A stretch of 64,000 nt of DNA from Nostoc paludosum FACHB-159. Lineage in GTDB: Bacteria > Cyanobacteriota > Cyanobacteriia > Cyanobacteriales > Nostocaceae. This document shows positions 16,488 to 25,420 of the stretch, piece after piece. Where the stretch lies: positions 372,001-436,000 of the forward strand of contig NZ_JACJTU010000001.1 of NCBI RefSeq assembly GCF_014698835.1, given 5' to 3'. Position numbers and translations under genes: made by a program. The notes under the pieces were generated by a model. It worked only from the letters and a program-made list of their open reading frames with translations, was not told the DNA's origin and made no database searches. Position 1 is the stretch's first letter. The number at the start of each line of letters is the position of its first letter.

Positions 16488-17495
16488 ATGCCTAAATTAC
16501 TGACCATTGCCATTCCTACTTATAATCGCGCTGTATTACTCGATAAACAATTAGCATGGCTGGCTCAAGCTATCAAAGGTTTTGAAGATGACTGTGAAAT
16601 TTTAGTTTCTGATAATTGTTCCACAGACAATACTCAGGAAGTGATAAAAAAATGGCAAACAACACTGAGCAATATCACATTCAAATCAAATAAAAACTCG
16701 AAGAATTTAGGCGTAGTTAAAAATATTATGTATTGTCTAAATTCTGTAACAACAAAATATGTTTGGACAATTGGTGATGACGATCCGATTCAGGATAGAG
16801 CCATTGCTTATGTAATTAGCAAACTCAGATTGCATGAAGATTTATCATTATTGTTCCTGAATTTTTCTGGCCGCAATCAAATTACTGGTGAACCAGTTCA
16901 TCCACCGACAATTGTTGGTAACCGCTGGTTTGATATAGATAGCGAAAATGGTGATGGTGACGGTAAAACCATATTTGAGCATTGTTTTTCAAAAAGCGTC
17001 GGTGCAGTGATTTTCTTGACGGCTACCATCTACCGTACTGATTTAGTAAAACGCGCTTTAGAAATCTGGCCAGACGCTGAAAACAACTGGATATCTTTAG
17101 CTTATTTAGGCGGTTATTGTGCTGCAAATGGTAGCGTAATTGTCACCAAGGAAACTTATTTAGAATGTGTTGTTGGTGTGAGTTATTGGCAGAAAGAGCC
17201 AAAATCTGCACTGTTAATGCAATATAAGCACATACCAGAAGTGATTTTGAAATTGCAAGAAAATGGATATTCTAAGCAGTTTTGTAGACGAATGGTTTTG
17301 CAAAACGGTAAAGAAGTCAACTGGAAAGTTTTTTTGGGTGCTTTAAGAAGATGGCCGATGTCCGCCATCAAAACAGTAGTTCCATTTTTGGCTTTAGTCA
17401 GCTTGTGTGCTTTTGATGTGATGATTTATAAAGAATTCACATTAGCAGAATCAAGTGAAATATCTGGTAAAGAAATGCGGAGTTATGAGCCATAA
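16488..17495 (+). CDS. Glycosyltransferase family 2
   Basis: This 335-residue protein starts LTIAIPTYNRAVLLDKQL, has ILVSDNCSTDNTQEV and the metal-binding WTIGDDDPIQD, typical of GT2 inverting transferases using an NDP-sugar in the cytoplasm. A C-terminal stretch (KTVVPFLALVSLCAFDVMIY) may associate with the membrane. The sugar and linkage cannot be read from sequence. It lies in the island with matching orientation, 253 bp after the methyltransferase; that gap carries AGAATTCAG-like repeats. Confidence 0.88.
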   Translation: MPKLLTIAIPTYNRAVLLDKQLAWLAQAIKGFEDDCEILVSDNCSTDNTQEVIKKWQTTLSNITFKSNKNSKNLGVVKNIMYCLNSVTTKYVWTIGDDDPIQDRAIAYVISKLRLHEDLSLLFLNFSGRNQITGEPVHPPTIVGNRWFDIDSENGDGDGKTIFEHCFSKSVGAVIFLTATIYRTDLVKRALEIWPDAENNWISLAYLGGYCAANGSVIVTKETYLECVVGVSYWQKEPKSALLMQYKHIPEVILKLQENGYSKQFCRRMVLQNGKEVNWKVFLGALRRWPMSAIKTVVPFLALVSLCAFDVMIYKEFTLAESSEISGKEMRSYEP

Positions 17496-17537
17496 ACTAC
17501 TGAGATTTATAATCAAAAAATTCAAGGAAATTACATT

Positions 17538-18383
17538 ATGTTGAGTGCAATTAAACGCAAAATATCTACATTGTCTTCTGACTTTGAATATTACCTAGCC
17601 CGTTGGAAGCATAGCAGAAAATTGCCGGAATTAGGAGTAGGCGATCGCCAAATTCTCAATACTCTCAAAAAAGACGGTGTTTATGTGACAACACTTGCAG
17701 ATTTAGGGTTAGATTCTAACTCAGAACTCCTCAAAGCTGCTTACGAGCAATTGTCTTTGATGGAAGATCCAAACAACGCCCATCTAGATGAAAAGTTGCC
17801 ACAAATTTATACAGTCACAAGCGTACCAGAAATTTATAACTGGGGAAAAGAGAAAAGGCTGCTAAATATCATCGAAAATTATATTGGTCTTCCTGTCGCT
17901 TTTCACGGCGTACATTTACGCAAAGATTTTCCGAGCAAACATCAATTTGGGACGCTGCTATGGCATAGCGATGCTGAAGATCGGCGCATTATCAAAATCT
18001 TTATTTACCTGAGTGATGTAGAAGAAAAAACTGGGCCATTTGAATATATTCCCCGTTCTTTAGCTCCTGTATTTAGTTGGAAATATATTCAGCTTTACTA
18101 CAAACTTTTCAAGTCGAATTATATGGGTATTGACGATGAAGATGTTAAACCAGTTATCCCTAAATCAGCTTGGAAATCCTGCCCAGGGCCAGCAGGTACA
18201 GTGATTATTGTAGATACGAAAAATGCTTTGCATCACGGTACAGTCCGCACAGAAGAACGGTCAACATTGTTCTTTTGTTACACGGCTAACCCTCCAGAAA
18301 GACCAGATCTTTGTACGCAATATTGGGATGATACTTATCACCGAGTAGAGTTACGTTCTGCATTAGATGGAGTTCAGGTTTAG
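17538..18383 (+). CDS. Phytanoyl-CoA dioxygenase-like Fe(II)/2-oxoglutarate enzyme
   Basis: The 281-residue protein has the facial triad of this family: H143-x-D145 in LLWHSDAEDRR and a distal His (232 or 233) in ALHHGTVRTEERSTLFF, where an Arg would bind 2-oxoglutarate. The surrounding pattern, HLRKDFPS and GPFEYIPRS, is PhyH-like. In polysaccharide clusters such enzymes may hydroxylate or otherwise oxidise a sugar or lipid carrier, but no substrate can be named. It sits 42 bp after a GT2 gene and before rfbC, so co-transcription is likely. Confidence 0.8.
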   Translation: MLSAIKRKISTLSSDFEYYLARWKHSRKLPELGVGDRQILNTLKKDGVYVTTLADLGLDSNSELLKAAYEQLSLMEDPNNAHLDEKLPQIYTVTSVPEIYNWGKEKRLLNIIENYIGLPVAFHGVHLRKDFPSKHQFGTLLWHSDAEDRRIIKIFIYLSDVEEKTGPFEYIPRSLAPVFSWKYIQLYYKLFKSNYMGIDDEDVKPVIPKSAWKSCPGPAGTVIIVDTKNALHHGTVRTEERSTLFFCYTANPPERPDLCTQYWDDTYHRVELRSALDGVQV

Positions 18384-18399
18384 ACTTAGTTGAATATAT

Positions 18400-18432
18400 C
18401 TCACGCAGAGGCGCAGAGGCGCAGAGAGAAGA
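18400..18432. repeat. Left copy of a CGCAGAGG repeat (inverted partner at 19032)
   Basis: CTCACGCAGAGGCGCAGAGG and following bases form a dispersed purine-rich repeat. An inverted copy lies at 19032-19063, so the pair brackets rfbC exactly. Confidence 0.75.
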
Positions 18433-18467
18433 GTGAATAAGTCAACATTTATGTTAGAGGAATCAAT

Positions 18468-19022
18468 ATGATTTTTACTGAAACTGAACTCAAAGACGCA
18501 TTCATTATTGACTTAGAAGAAAAGCCAGACCATCGTGGTTTTTTTGCTCGGACTTTCTGCGCTCAAGAATTTGCAGAACACGGTTTGAAGCCGACAGTTG
18601 CCCAATGTAACCTGTCTTTTAATTACAAAAAAGGCACTATTCGGGGAATGCATTATCAAATTTTGCCCGCAGCAGAAACAAAATTAATTCGCTGCACCAA
18701 AGGCGCTATCTATGACGTAATTATTGATATGCGTCCCGAATCTCCCACCTTTTTATCACACATTGGCGTAGAACTAACTCCAGAAAATCGCCGCGCTTTG
18801 TATGTTCCAGAAATGTTTGCTCACGGTTATCAAACACTCACAGATGAAACCGAAGTCGTTTATCAAGTAGGTGAATTTTACACACCTGGATATGAGCGCG
18901 GTTTACGCTACGACGACCCATTCTTTAACATTGATTGGCCTCTAAATGTAACTGAAATCTCCGAAAAAGATTTAAATTGGCCGCTATTAAGAATGATGAC
19001 CGTCGGCGCCACAATTTCCTAA
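18468..19022 (+). CDS. rfbC: dTDP-4-dehydrorhamnose 3,5-epimerase-like (RmlC family)
   Basis: The 184-residue protein is a cupin of the RmlC family: DHRGFFARTF at 21-30, NLSFNYKKGTIRGMHYQ with the catalytic His62, KLIRCTKGAIYDVIIDMR, and FAHGYQTL. RmlC epimerises C3 and C5 of a 4-keto-6-deoxy sugar nucleotide. No rmlA, rmlB or rmlD genes are near, so the substrate may be the keto sugar made in this island, or dTDP-sugar from elsewhere. A convincing ribosome binding sequence GAGGAAT precedes the ATG. It is bracketed by inverted CGCAGAGG repeats. Confidence 0.9.
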   Translation: MIFTETELKDAFIIDLEEKPDHRGFFARTFCAQEFAEHGLKPTVAQCNLSFNYKKGTIRGMHYQILPAAETKLIRCTKGAIYDVIIDMRPESPTFLSHIGVELTPENRRALYVPEMFAHGYQTLTDETEVVYQVGEFYTPGYERGLRYDDPFFNIDWPLNVTEISEKDLNWPLLRMMTVGATIS

Positions 19023-19031
19023 CAATCTCAC

Positions 19032-19063
19032 CTCCTCCTCTCTGCGCCTCCGCGCCTCTGCGT
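19032..19063. repeat. Right copy of the CGCAGAGG repeat (inverted)
   Basis: CTCCTCCTCTCTGCGCCTCC and following CTCTGCGTG form the inverted counterpart of 18400-18432, lying just after the rfbC stop. Confidence 0.75.
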
Positions 19064-19093
19064 GAAAAAACTAAATAATTTAGGTAGAAATAA

Positions 19094-20332
19094 ATGCCAA
19101 ATAATATTCTATCTCCTATCACCAACTCCTTCTCTCTAATCTCCAAAAAAATCCAAGCCCGCATCAATTACGCCAAAACCTTACAAGTTGTTTCCCTCAA
19201 ACCCAAACAACCTTCTAAAGGAAACGTACTCCTTTCTTATCGAATTGAGCCATTCTTATTAAAACCAGGTCAGCCAATGCCTAACGACCATACTTGGTAC
19301 TGGGAAGTTTGGCAAATAGCGCAAACTTTTTTAGACATGCGCTACAACGTTGATGTTATCCAGTTTCACAATGATAAATTCGTTCCCCAAAAAGATTACG
19401 CATTTTTCATTGATATTCGTCATCGGATGGAGGCACTTGCAGCAAAACTAAATAAAGATTGCATCAAAATTTTTCACGTTGACATTGCGAATATGGTTTT
19501 TCGCAATGCAGCTGAATGCAATAGGCTTCTAGAACTCCAACAGCGCAGAGGAATTACCTTAACTCCACAGCGATTTGAAATGCCCAACTTGGGAATTGAA
19601 TACGCCGATTGTGCTACGGTTTTGGGCAACGATTTTACAGTTGGTACATTCCAATATGCCAACAAACCGATGTATCGTATTCCCATTTCTTCGCCTGTTG
19701 TTTATCCTTATCCCGAACAGAAAGATTTTGAAGCTGTTAGAAAAAACTTCCTCTGGTTTGGTGGTAGCGCTTTAGTTCTCAAAGGACTAGATTTAGTTTT
19801 AGATGCCTTTGCTCAAATGCCAGAATACCATTTAACGGTTTGCGGCCCGATCGCTAATGACAAAGAATTTGAGAAGGCTTTCTATAAAGAACTCTACCAA
19901 ACACCAAACATTCATACCTATGGCTGGATTGATGTTAGTAGCCCTGAGTTTATACAGGTAACAAATAATTGCCTCGGACTTGTTTATCCTTCCGTTTCGG
20001 AGGGACAGTCAGGAGCAGTCATCAGTTGCTTACACGCTGGATTAATTCCAATTTTAAGCTACGAATCTGGTGTGGATATCCACGATTTTGGTGTGATTTT
20101 TGATAACCTTTCTCTAGAAGAAATTAAAGCGAAAGTTAGAAGTATTTCCAATTTGCCTGTAGAAAGCCTCAAAGCTATGTCTCAAAAAGCATGGGAATAC
20201 GCAAGAGCAAATCATACTAGAGAAAATTTTGCTCAAGCATATAAAAATGCTGTGGAGCAAATGCTCAAACACCACAACAATAAAAAACAGAGTTCTTTCA
20301 TAGAGTCTAACAAGCAACTAGTTAGTACCTAA
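19094..20332 (+). CDS. Glycosyltransferase group 1 (GT4-like)
   Basis: The 412-residue protein has the C-terminal GT-B pattern: LVLKGLDLVLDAFAQMP, LTVCGPI, HTYGWIDVSSPEF and VYPSVSEGQSGAVISCLHAG, where the Glu of the SEG segment replaces the usual EGFG catalytic motif. The N-terminal part (VLLSYRIEPFLLKPGQPMPN) is less typical. It should be a retaining transferase using an NDP-sugar. Neighbours on both sides are sugar-modifying genes. The acceptor is unknown. Confidence 0.82.
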   Translation: MPNNILSPITNSFSLISKKIQARINYAKTLQVVSLKPKQPSKGNVLLSYRIEPFLLKPGQPMPNDHTWYWEVWQIAQTFLDMRYNVDVIQFHNDKFVPQKDYAFFIDIRHRMEALAAKLNKDCIKIFHVDIANMVFRNAAECNRLLELQQRRGITLTPQRFEMPNLGIEYADCATVLGNDFTVGTFQYANKPMYRIPISSPVVYPYPEQKDFEAVRKNFLWFGGSALVLKGLDLVLDAFAQMPEYHLTVCGPIANDKEFEKAFYKELYQTPNIHTYGWIDVSSPEFIQVTNNCLGLVYPSVSEGQSGAVISCLHAGLIPILSYESGVDIHDFGVIFDNLSLEEIKAKVRSISNLPVESLKAMSQKAWEYARANHTRENFAQAYKNAVEQMLKHHNNKKQSSFIESNKQLVST

Positions 20333-20441
20333 TACTAATTGCGACTGAAAATGTACTTAACAGCAAAGGGTAAAAATTATTAAGTACAAAATAATTGGGA
20401 ATTTGTAACACAACAAACAGTTCTAAAAAGGAGTTTAGTTC

Positions 20442-21758
20442 ATGATTATTATCGATCGCGCCTTAAAAGCCAGAGCAGCAGCAGGCAATCCGATTAAAGT
20501 TGGGATGATTGGTGCTGGTTTTATGGGTCGAGGAATTGCCAACCAAATTGTCAATTCAGTCCCAGGAATGGAGTTAGTTGCTATCTTTAATCGCAAGATT
20601 GATGCAGCTAAACAAGCTTATTCAGAAGCAGGAATTGAAGATATTCAAGTTGTTGCAACTGTCGGCGAATTAGAAGATGCGATCGCCAACGGGCAATATG
20701 CAGTCACAGAAGACGCTAAGTTACTGTGTCGCGCCGAGAGTATCGATGCACTCATCGAAGTCACAGGTGCAATTGAATTTGGCGCTCAAATCGTCATGGA
20801 AGCGATCGCCCATCGCAAACATGTAATTATGATGAATGCCGAACTCGACGGCACCATTGGCCCCATCCTGAAAGTGTATGCCGACAAAGCAGGCGTTATC
20901 CTCAGCGCTTGTGATGGCGATCAGCCAGGGGTGCAAATGAACCTCTACAGATTTGTTAAAAGCATTGGTTTAACTCCACTTTTGTGCGGTAACATTAAAG
21001 GACTTCAAGACCCCTATCGCAACCCCACCACCCAAGAAGGATTTGCTAAACGTTGGGGTCAAAAGCCCCACATGGTGGCTAGCTTTGCCGACGGAACCAA
21101 AATTTCCTTTGAGCAAGCGATCGTAGCCAATGCCACAGGCATGAAAGTCGCCAAACGAGGAATGCTCGGATATGACTTCACCGGCTACGTCGATGAAATG
21201 ACCCAACTATATGATGTCGAACAACTCAAAGAGCTTGGTGGTATCGTCGATTATGTAGTTGGAGCAAAACCCGGCCCTGGCGTATATGTATTTGCCACTC
21301 ACGACGACCCCAAACAACGCCACTATCTGAACTTATACAAATTAGGCGAAGGCCCCCTTTACAGCTTCTATACTCCTTATCACCTCTGTCATTTTGAAGT
21401 TCCCTTATCTGTAGCGCGTGTAGTTTTGTTCGGTGATGCTGTCATGTCTCCCCTAGCAGGCCCCTTAGTAGATGTCGTCACCACCGCCAAAATCGACCTC
21501 AAAGCCGGAGAAACCCTCGATGGCATCGGCTACTACATGACCTACGGACAATGCGAAAATTCCGATATCGTCCAACAGCAAAATCTCCTACCAATCGGTT
21601 TAGCCGAAGGCTGTCGCCTCAAACGAGACATTCCTAGAGATCGAGTTCTCACATACGACGATGTAGAATTACCCGAAGGTAGACTTTGCGACCAGCTACG
21701 AGCCGAGCAAAACAACTATTTCGCCCCAGAAAAAATCCTGGCGGCAGTTGGGTATTAG
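20442..21758 (+). CDS. NAD(P)-dependent oxidoreductase with C-terminal SAF domain
   Basis: The 438-residue protein has an NAD-binding site VGMIGAGFMGRGIANQI and homoserine-dehydrogenase-like elements IDALIEVTGAIEFGA and HVIMMNAELDGTIGP. The C-terminal 90 residues (TTAKIDLKAGETLDGIGYY and onward) match an SAF domain as in sialic acid synthase and antifreeze-type proteins. Proteins of this type occur in surface-polysaccharide clusters and in acid-sugar metabolism; the precise reaction is not known to me. A strong AGGAG lies 6-10 bp before the ATG at 20442. It corresponds in place to a NAD-dependent sugar enzyme gene needed for the Anabaena HEP layer, which is inference. Confidence 0.8.
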   Translation: MIIIDRALKARAAAGNPIKVGMIGAGFMGRGIANQIVNSVPGMELVAIFNRKIDAAKQAYSEAGIEDIQVVATVGELEDAIANGQYAVTEDAKLLCRAESIDALIEVTGAIEFGAQIVMEAIAHRKHVIMMNAELDGTIGPILKVYADKAGVILSACDGDQPGVQMNLYRFVKSIGLTPLLCGNIKGLQDPYRNPTTQEGFAKRWGQKPHMVASFADGTKISFEQAIVANATGMKVAKRGMLGYDFTGYVDEMTQLYDVEQLKELGGIVDYVVGAKPGPGVYVFATHDDPKQRHYLNLYKLGEGPLYSFYTPYHLCHFEVPLSVARVVLFGDAVMSPLAGPLVDVVTTAKIDLKAGETLDGIGYYMTYGQCENSDIVQQQNLLPIGLAEGCRLKRDIPRDRVLTYDDVELPEGRLCDQLRAEQNNYFAPEKILAAVGY

Positions 21759-21773
21759 GATTTCAGATTTATA

Positions 21774-21886
21774 GACGCGGGGATGAGGGAGATGAGGGGA
21801 CACGGGGACGCGGGGACGTGGGGACGCGGAGAATAATTCTTAACTCCTAACTCCTCACTCCTAACTCCCCACTCCCCATTCCCTAT
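21774..21886. repeat. Composite palindromic repeat of octamers
   Basis: GGGGACGC-type octamers (about 21797-21830) precede a palindromic core AGAATAATTCT (21830-21840), followed by CTCCTAACTC-type repeats to 21885. Same layout as the STRR composites but with a different unit. Confidence 0.8.
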
Positions 21887-21903
21887 TTTTTTAGGTAAAA
21901 TTC

Positions 21904-22995
21904 ATGAAAATTGCTCTAGTCCACGATTATTTAACTCAGCGGGGTGGGGCAGAGCGTGTATTTGAACTGCTTTGTAAGCGTTATCCGGAAGCAGACATTT
22001 TCACATCTCTGTACGATCCACAAAAAACTATCGATCTTGGCGATCGCATAGTTAACACAACATTCTTACAAAAGATTCCCTGTGCAGCAAAGTATTTTAG
22101 GTCAATGGCACCTTTATACTTTCCTGCTTTTCGTGCCTTAGATTTGCAAGACTACGATTTAATTATTAGTAGTAGCACTAGCTTTGCCAAAGCAGTGCGA
22201 AAAAATCCCAATGCCCGACACATTTGTTTTTGTCATAATGTGACTCGTTTCTTATGGGATACGGCAACTTATTTAAAGGAGTATGGAGACTATAAATATT
22301 TTGCTCCTTTAATCGAGCAAGTCTTCCAAGTAATGAGAAAAGTAGACTTGAAATATTCACAAGAGCCTGACATTTATATTGCTAATTCTAGCGTTGTTGC
22401 CCGCCGAATTGAAAATATTTACGGCAAACAGGCAATGATGGTGAACTATCCAATTGATACTAGTAAGTTTGTTTTTTCTGATATTAAAGATGAATATTAT
22501 CTCGCCTCTGCTCGAATGATTAGTTATAAGCGTCTTGATGTAATAGTAGAAGCTTTTAATTGGTTAGGCTGGCAATTATTAATCTCAGGCGATGGCCCAG
22601 AGCTAGAACGGTTAAAAGCCAAAGCATTACAAAATATTCAGTTTTTGGGACACGTAAGTGATAAGACCCGCAAAGACTTATTTTCTAAAGCCAAGTCCAT
22701 TATTGTGGCAGCTTTAGAAGACTACGGGTTAGTTCCGGTAGAGGCTAATGCTAGCGGCACACCAGTTATTGCTTATGGAGCAGGTGGAGTATTAGATACT
22801 CAAATCCCTGGTGAAACTGGAGTCTTTTTCAAAAGACAAACCCCTGATTCTTTGCAAATTGCATTACAAGAAGCCAAGGGAATTTCTTGGAATTACGATC
22901 GCATTCGTAATCATGCAGTCACAAACTTTTCTGAAAACGCATTTTTCAGTAAAGTTGAGCAAATTATTAACCAAGCTTGCAGCGTGCATCTTTAA
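21904..22995 (+). CDS. Glycosyltransferase family 4
   Basis: The 363-residue protein starts MKIALVHDYLTQRGGAERVF, a typical GT4 N-terminal pattern, and has RHICFCHNVTRFLWD, DIYIANSSVVARRI, SARMISYKRLDVIVEAF, LISGDGPELERL, FLGHVSDKTRKDLF and the catalytic region AALEDYGLVPVEANASGTP. It is a retaining transferase probably adding mannose, glucose or a deoxysugar to a lipid-linked repeat unit in the cytoplasm. It precedes the Wzc-like gene; the 199-bp gap holds inverted AGAATTC repeats. Confidence 0.9.
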   Translation: MKIALVHDYLTQRGGAERVFELLCKRYPEADIFTSLYDPQKTIDLGDRIVNTTFLQKIPCAAKYFRSMAPLYFPAFRALDLQDYDLIISSSTSFAKAVRKNPNARHICFCHNVTRFLWDTATYLKEYGDYKYFAPLIEQVFQVMRKVDLKYSQEPDIYIANSSVVARRIENIYGKQAMMVNYPIDTSKFVFSDIKDEYYLASARMISYKRLDVIVEAFNWLGWQLLISGDGPELERLKAKALQNIQFLGHVSDKTRKDLFSKAKSIIVAALEDYGLVPVEANASGTPVIAYGAGGVLDTQIPGETGVFFKRQTPDSLQIALQEAKGISWNYDRIRNHAVTNFSENAFFSKVEQIINQACSVHL

Positions 22996-23194
22996 AAGAA
23001 TTCAGAAGTCCGAAGTCAGAATAAGCTATGTAAATCTTGCAAAATAACTATTTTAATCCCCTGAGTAAATCCAAGATTTACTAAGTTGTAAACAGTTAAA
23101 AAAACAATTCTCTACTGATTATATTCTGAATTCTGGATTCTGAATTCTGAATTCTTTTTATCTCTTAGCGTAAATTCTGGGAAGGATAATAAAA
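22996..23194. repeat. AGAATTCAG / CTGAATTCT inverted repeat pair before wzc
   Basis: GAATTCAGAAGTCCGAAGTC (23000-23019) and an inverted set CTGAATTCTGAATTC (about 23138-23152) face each other across 120 bp. The right end is followed by GGGAAGGA, the likely ribosome binding site for the GTG start at 23195. Confidence 0.65.
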
Positions 23195-25420
23195 GTGGTT
23201 CAAACTAGTCTAAATTCTCATATAACTACAGTTTCGGAAACTGAACCAAGCTATGGACAAATGTTTACTGTCTTGCTGCGGAGATTTCCTTGGTTTTTAA
23301 TAGTATTGTTTGGTTCAGTTACTATTGCAGGCATATTAACATTAAAGACCAAACCAACTTTTAGAAGTTCCATGCAGCTGCTAGTAGAACCGAACTATCA
23401 AGGTAGGAAAGAAGCAGGAGGAATAGAAAATGAGTTTACAGACTCCAATGTCGTGATAGACACTGCAACCCAACTTAACTTGATGCAAAGTTCAGGTTTA
23501 ATTCAAAAAGCAGTTGATAAACTTGAGTCTGAATATCCAGATATCACGACAGGTGAGATTAAAGGTTCTTTGGTCTTAACTCAATTAAGAAGCAAAGAAG
23601 ATAATGTTGCGACTAAAATTTTTCAGGTTGAATACACCGATAAAGATCCCCAAAAAACCCAAAAAGTTTTAACTGCGATTCGGCAGGTTTATGTTGAATA
23701 CAACAAACAACAACAGGATTCGCGTTTACAAAAGGGTCTGCAAATTATTAGGGAACAGTTAGCTAAAGCCAGTGAAGAAGTAAAAGCGGCTGAGACAAAT
23801 CTCCAAAGATTTCGCAGAAACCAAAATTTAATCGACCCCGAATCACAGGCTAAAGCAATTGAAACAGCTTTAAATAATATTGCTCAAGAACGCCAAACAA
23901 CTCGCGCTCAATATGGCGAGGCTTTAGCACGGCAAAAATCTTTAGAAGAACAACTTAACCGTTCTCCACAGAATGCTTTAGTAGCTTCACGTTTGAGTCA
24001 GTCTACTCGCTATCAAGGCTTACTCAACGAAATCCAAAAAACAGAACTGGCACTAGCACAAGAACGCTTACGGTTTACAGATGCAACTCCTAGCGTGCAA
24101 AAGCTCAAAGAACAGCTGCAAAGTCAAAAGGAATTATTGCAACAAGAAGTAGGAAGAACTTTAGGCGTAAAGTCTGCTAGTGCATTTATTTCTGGAGACT
24201 CTCTGCTCGAAAAAGGACAACTCGGTGAAATCGATCTCAACCTTGCTAGTCAGTTAGTAGAAACCCAAACAAATTTAGTTGCTTTAAGCGCCCGCGACCA
24301 AACTTTAGCTAAGAAAGAAAACGAACTGCGTTTTGAAATCAAACGCTTTCCACCTTTGTTAGCTTATTACAATCGGATGCTACCGCAGCTACAATTTAGC
24401 CGTGAAAGATTAGAGCAGCTTTTAAGGGCAGAACAACAATTACGGCAAGAACTTGCTAAGGGTGGATTTAATTGGGAAGTTGTAGAAGAACCCCAACAAG
24501 GCGCACAATTAGGCCCCAATCTTCAGCAGAATTTAATGCTAGGTGCAGTAGTTGGGTTAATGTTAGGAGGAATTGCTGTCTTTATTCGCGAATCTATTGA
24601 TGATTCTGTTCACACTACTGCTGAGTTAGAGAAGCAAATACCTTTACCATTGTTAGGAACAACTCCCAAATTACCGCCAGCTAAACCGAGAGAATCAATG
24701 ATTAAATTGCCTTTTGGCAAGCCAGAAGTTCTCGCACCTTGGACAATTCAAGTATTGCAATCTCCACCGCGTTGGGAATCGCTGGATCTGATTTACAAAA
24801 ACATTGAACTTTTAAATGCTGTTTCCAATTTGAAATCTTTGATGGTCACCTCGGCTTTGCCGGATGAGGGTAAATCAGCTTTAGCGTTGGGTTTGGCCAT
24901 GAGTGCTGCACGTTTACATAAAAGAGTATTGCTCATTGATGCCAATTTACGCGATCCTAGTCTGCACGAACAGCTGAATCTTCCCAATGAACAGGGGCTT
25001 TCAACTCTGTTGGCTAGTGATGCAACTCTACCCAACCAAATTAGTATTCAGTACACAGGTTCAGCCTACATCGATATTTTGACCGCCGGGCCAAAACCTG
25101 CTGACCCCGCTAATCTCTTGAGTTCCCCTCGGATGATGCAATTGATGGCAGCATTTGAGGAAAACTACGATTTGGTACTTATAGATGCTTCGCCAGTTCT
25201 CGGCATGGTAGATGCCATGCTCACCGCATCATCTTCTCGTAGTGTGGTCATGGTGGCAAGCATTGGTATTGTCACCCGAAGCCAATTGACTCAAGCTACA
25301 GCCATGCTGAGCAAGTTAAATTTGATTGGGGTTGTGGCAAATGGGGTATCAAATAGCAGTAGTTACGTACCTTATGTCAAACAACAGCAATTAGCTCTGC
25401 GCCAAGCTGTGGAAAAATAA
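23195..25420 (+). CDS. Wzc-like polysaccharide co-polymerase with BY-kinase domain
   Basis: The 741-residue protein has a Wzz domain at the N-terminus (FTVLLRRFPWFLIVLFGSVT is the first membrane helix), a long coiled coil in the periplasm (about 165-430), a second membrane helix (LMLGAVVGLMLGGIAVFI) and a cytoplasmic ATPase: Walker A SALPDEGKSALALG near 550, Walker A' VLLIDANLRDPS, and YDLVLIDASPVLG. It controls chain length and export. The C-terminal tail has only two Tyr (SSYVPYVKQQQ) rather than the usual cluster, so autophosphorylation may be limited. Start is GTG 23195 with GGAAGGA at good distance. It precedes hepC, as in the HEP island of Anabaena. Confidence 0.88.
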   Translation: MVQTSLNSHITTVSETEPSYGQMFTVLLRRFPWFLIVLFGSVTIAGILTLKTKPTFRSSMQLLVEPNYQGRKEAGGIENEFTDSNVVIDTATQLNLMQSSGLIQKAVDKLESEYPDITTGEIKGSLVLTQLRSKEDNVATKIFQVEYTDKDPQKTQKVLTAIRQVYVEYNKQQQDSRLQKGLQIIREQLAKASEEVKAAETNLQRFRRNQNLIDPESQAKAIETALNNIAQERQTTRAQYGEALARQKSLEEQLNRSPQNALVASRLSQSTRYQGLLNEIQKTELALAQERLRFTDATPSVQKLKEQLQSQKELLQQEVGRTLGVKSASAFISGDSLLEKGQLGEIDLNLASQLVETQTNLVALSARDQTLAKKENELRFEIKRFPPLLAYYNRMLPQLQFSRERLEQLLRAEQQLRQELAKGGFNWEVVEEPQQGAQLGPNLQQNLMLGAVVGLMLGGIAVFIRESIDDSVHTTAELEKQIPLPLLGTTPKLPPAKPRESMIKLPFGKPEVLAPWTIQVLQSPPRWESLDLIYKNIELLNAVSNLKSLMVTSALPDEGKSALALGLAMSAARLHKRVLLIDANLRDPSLHEQLNLPNEQGLSTLLASDATLPNQISIQYTGSAYIDILTAGPKPADPANLLSSPRMMQLMAAFEENYDLVLIDASPVLGMVDAMLTASSSRSVVMVASIGIVTRSQLTQATAMLSKLNLIGVVANGVSNSSSYVPYVKQQQLALRQAVEK

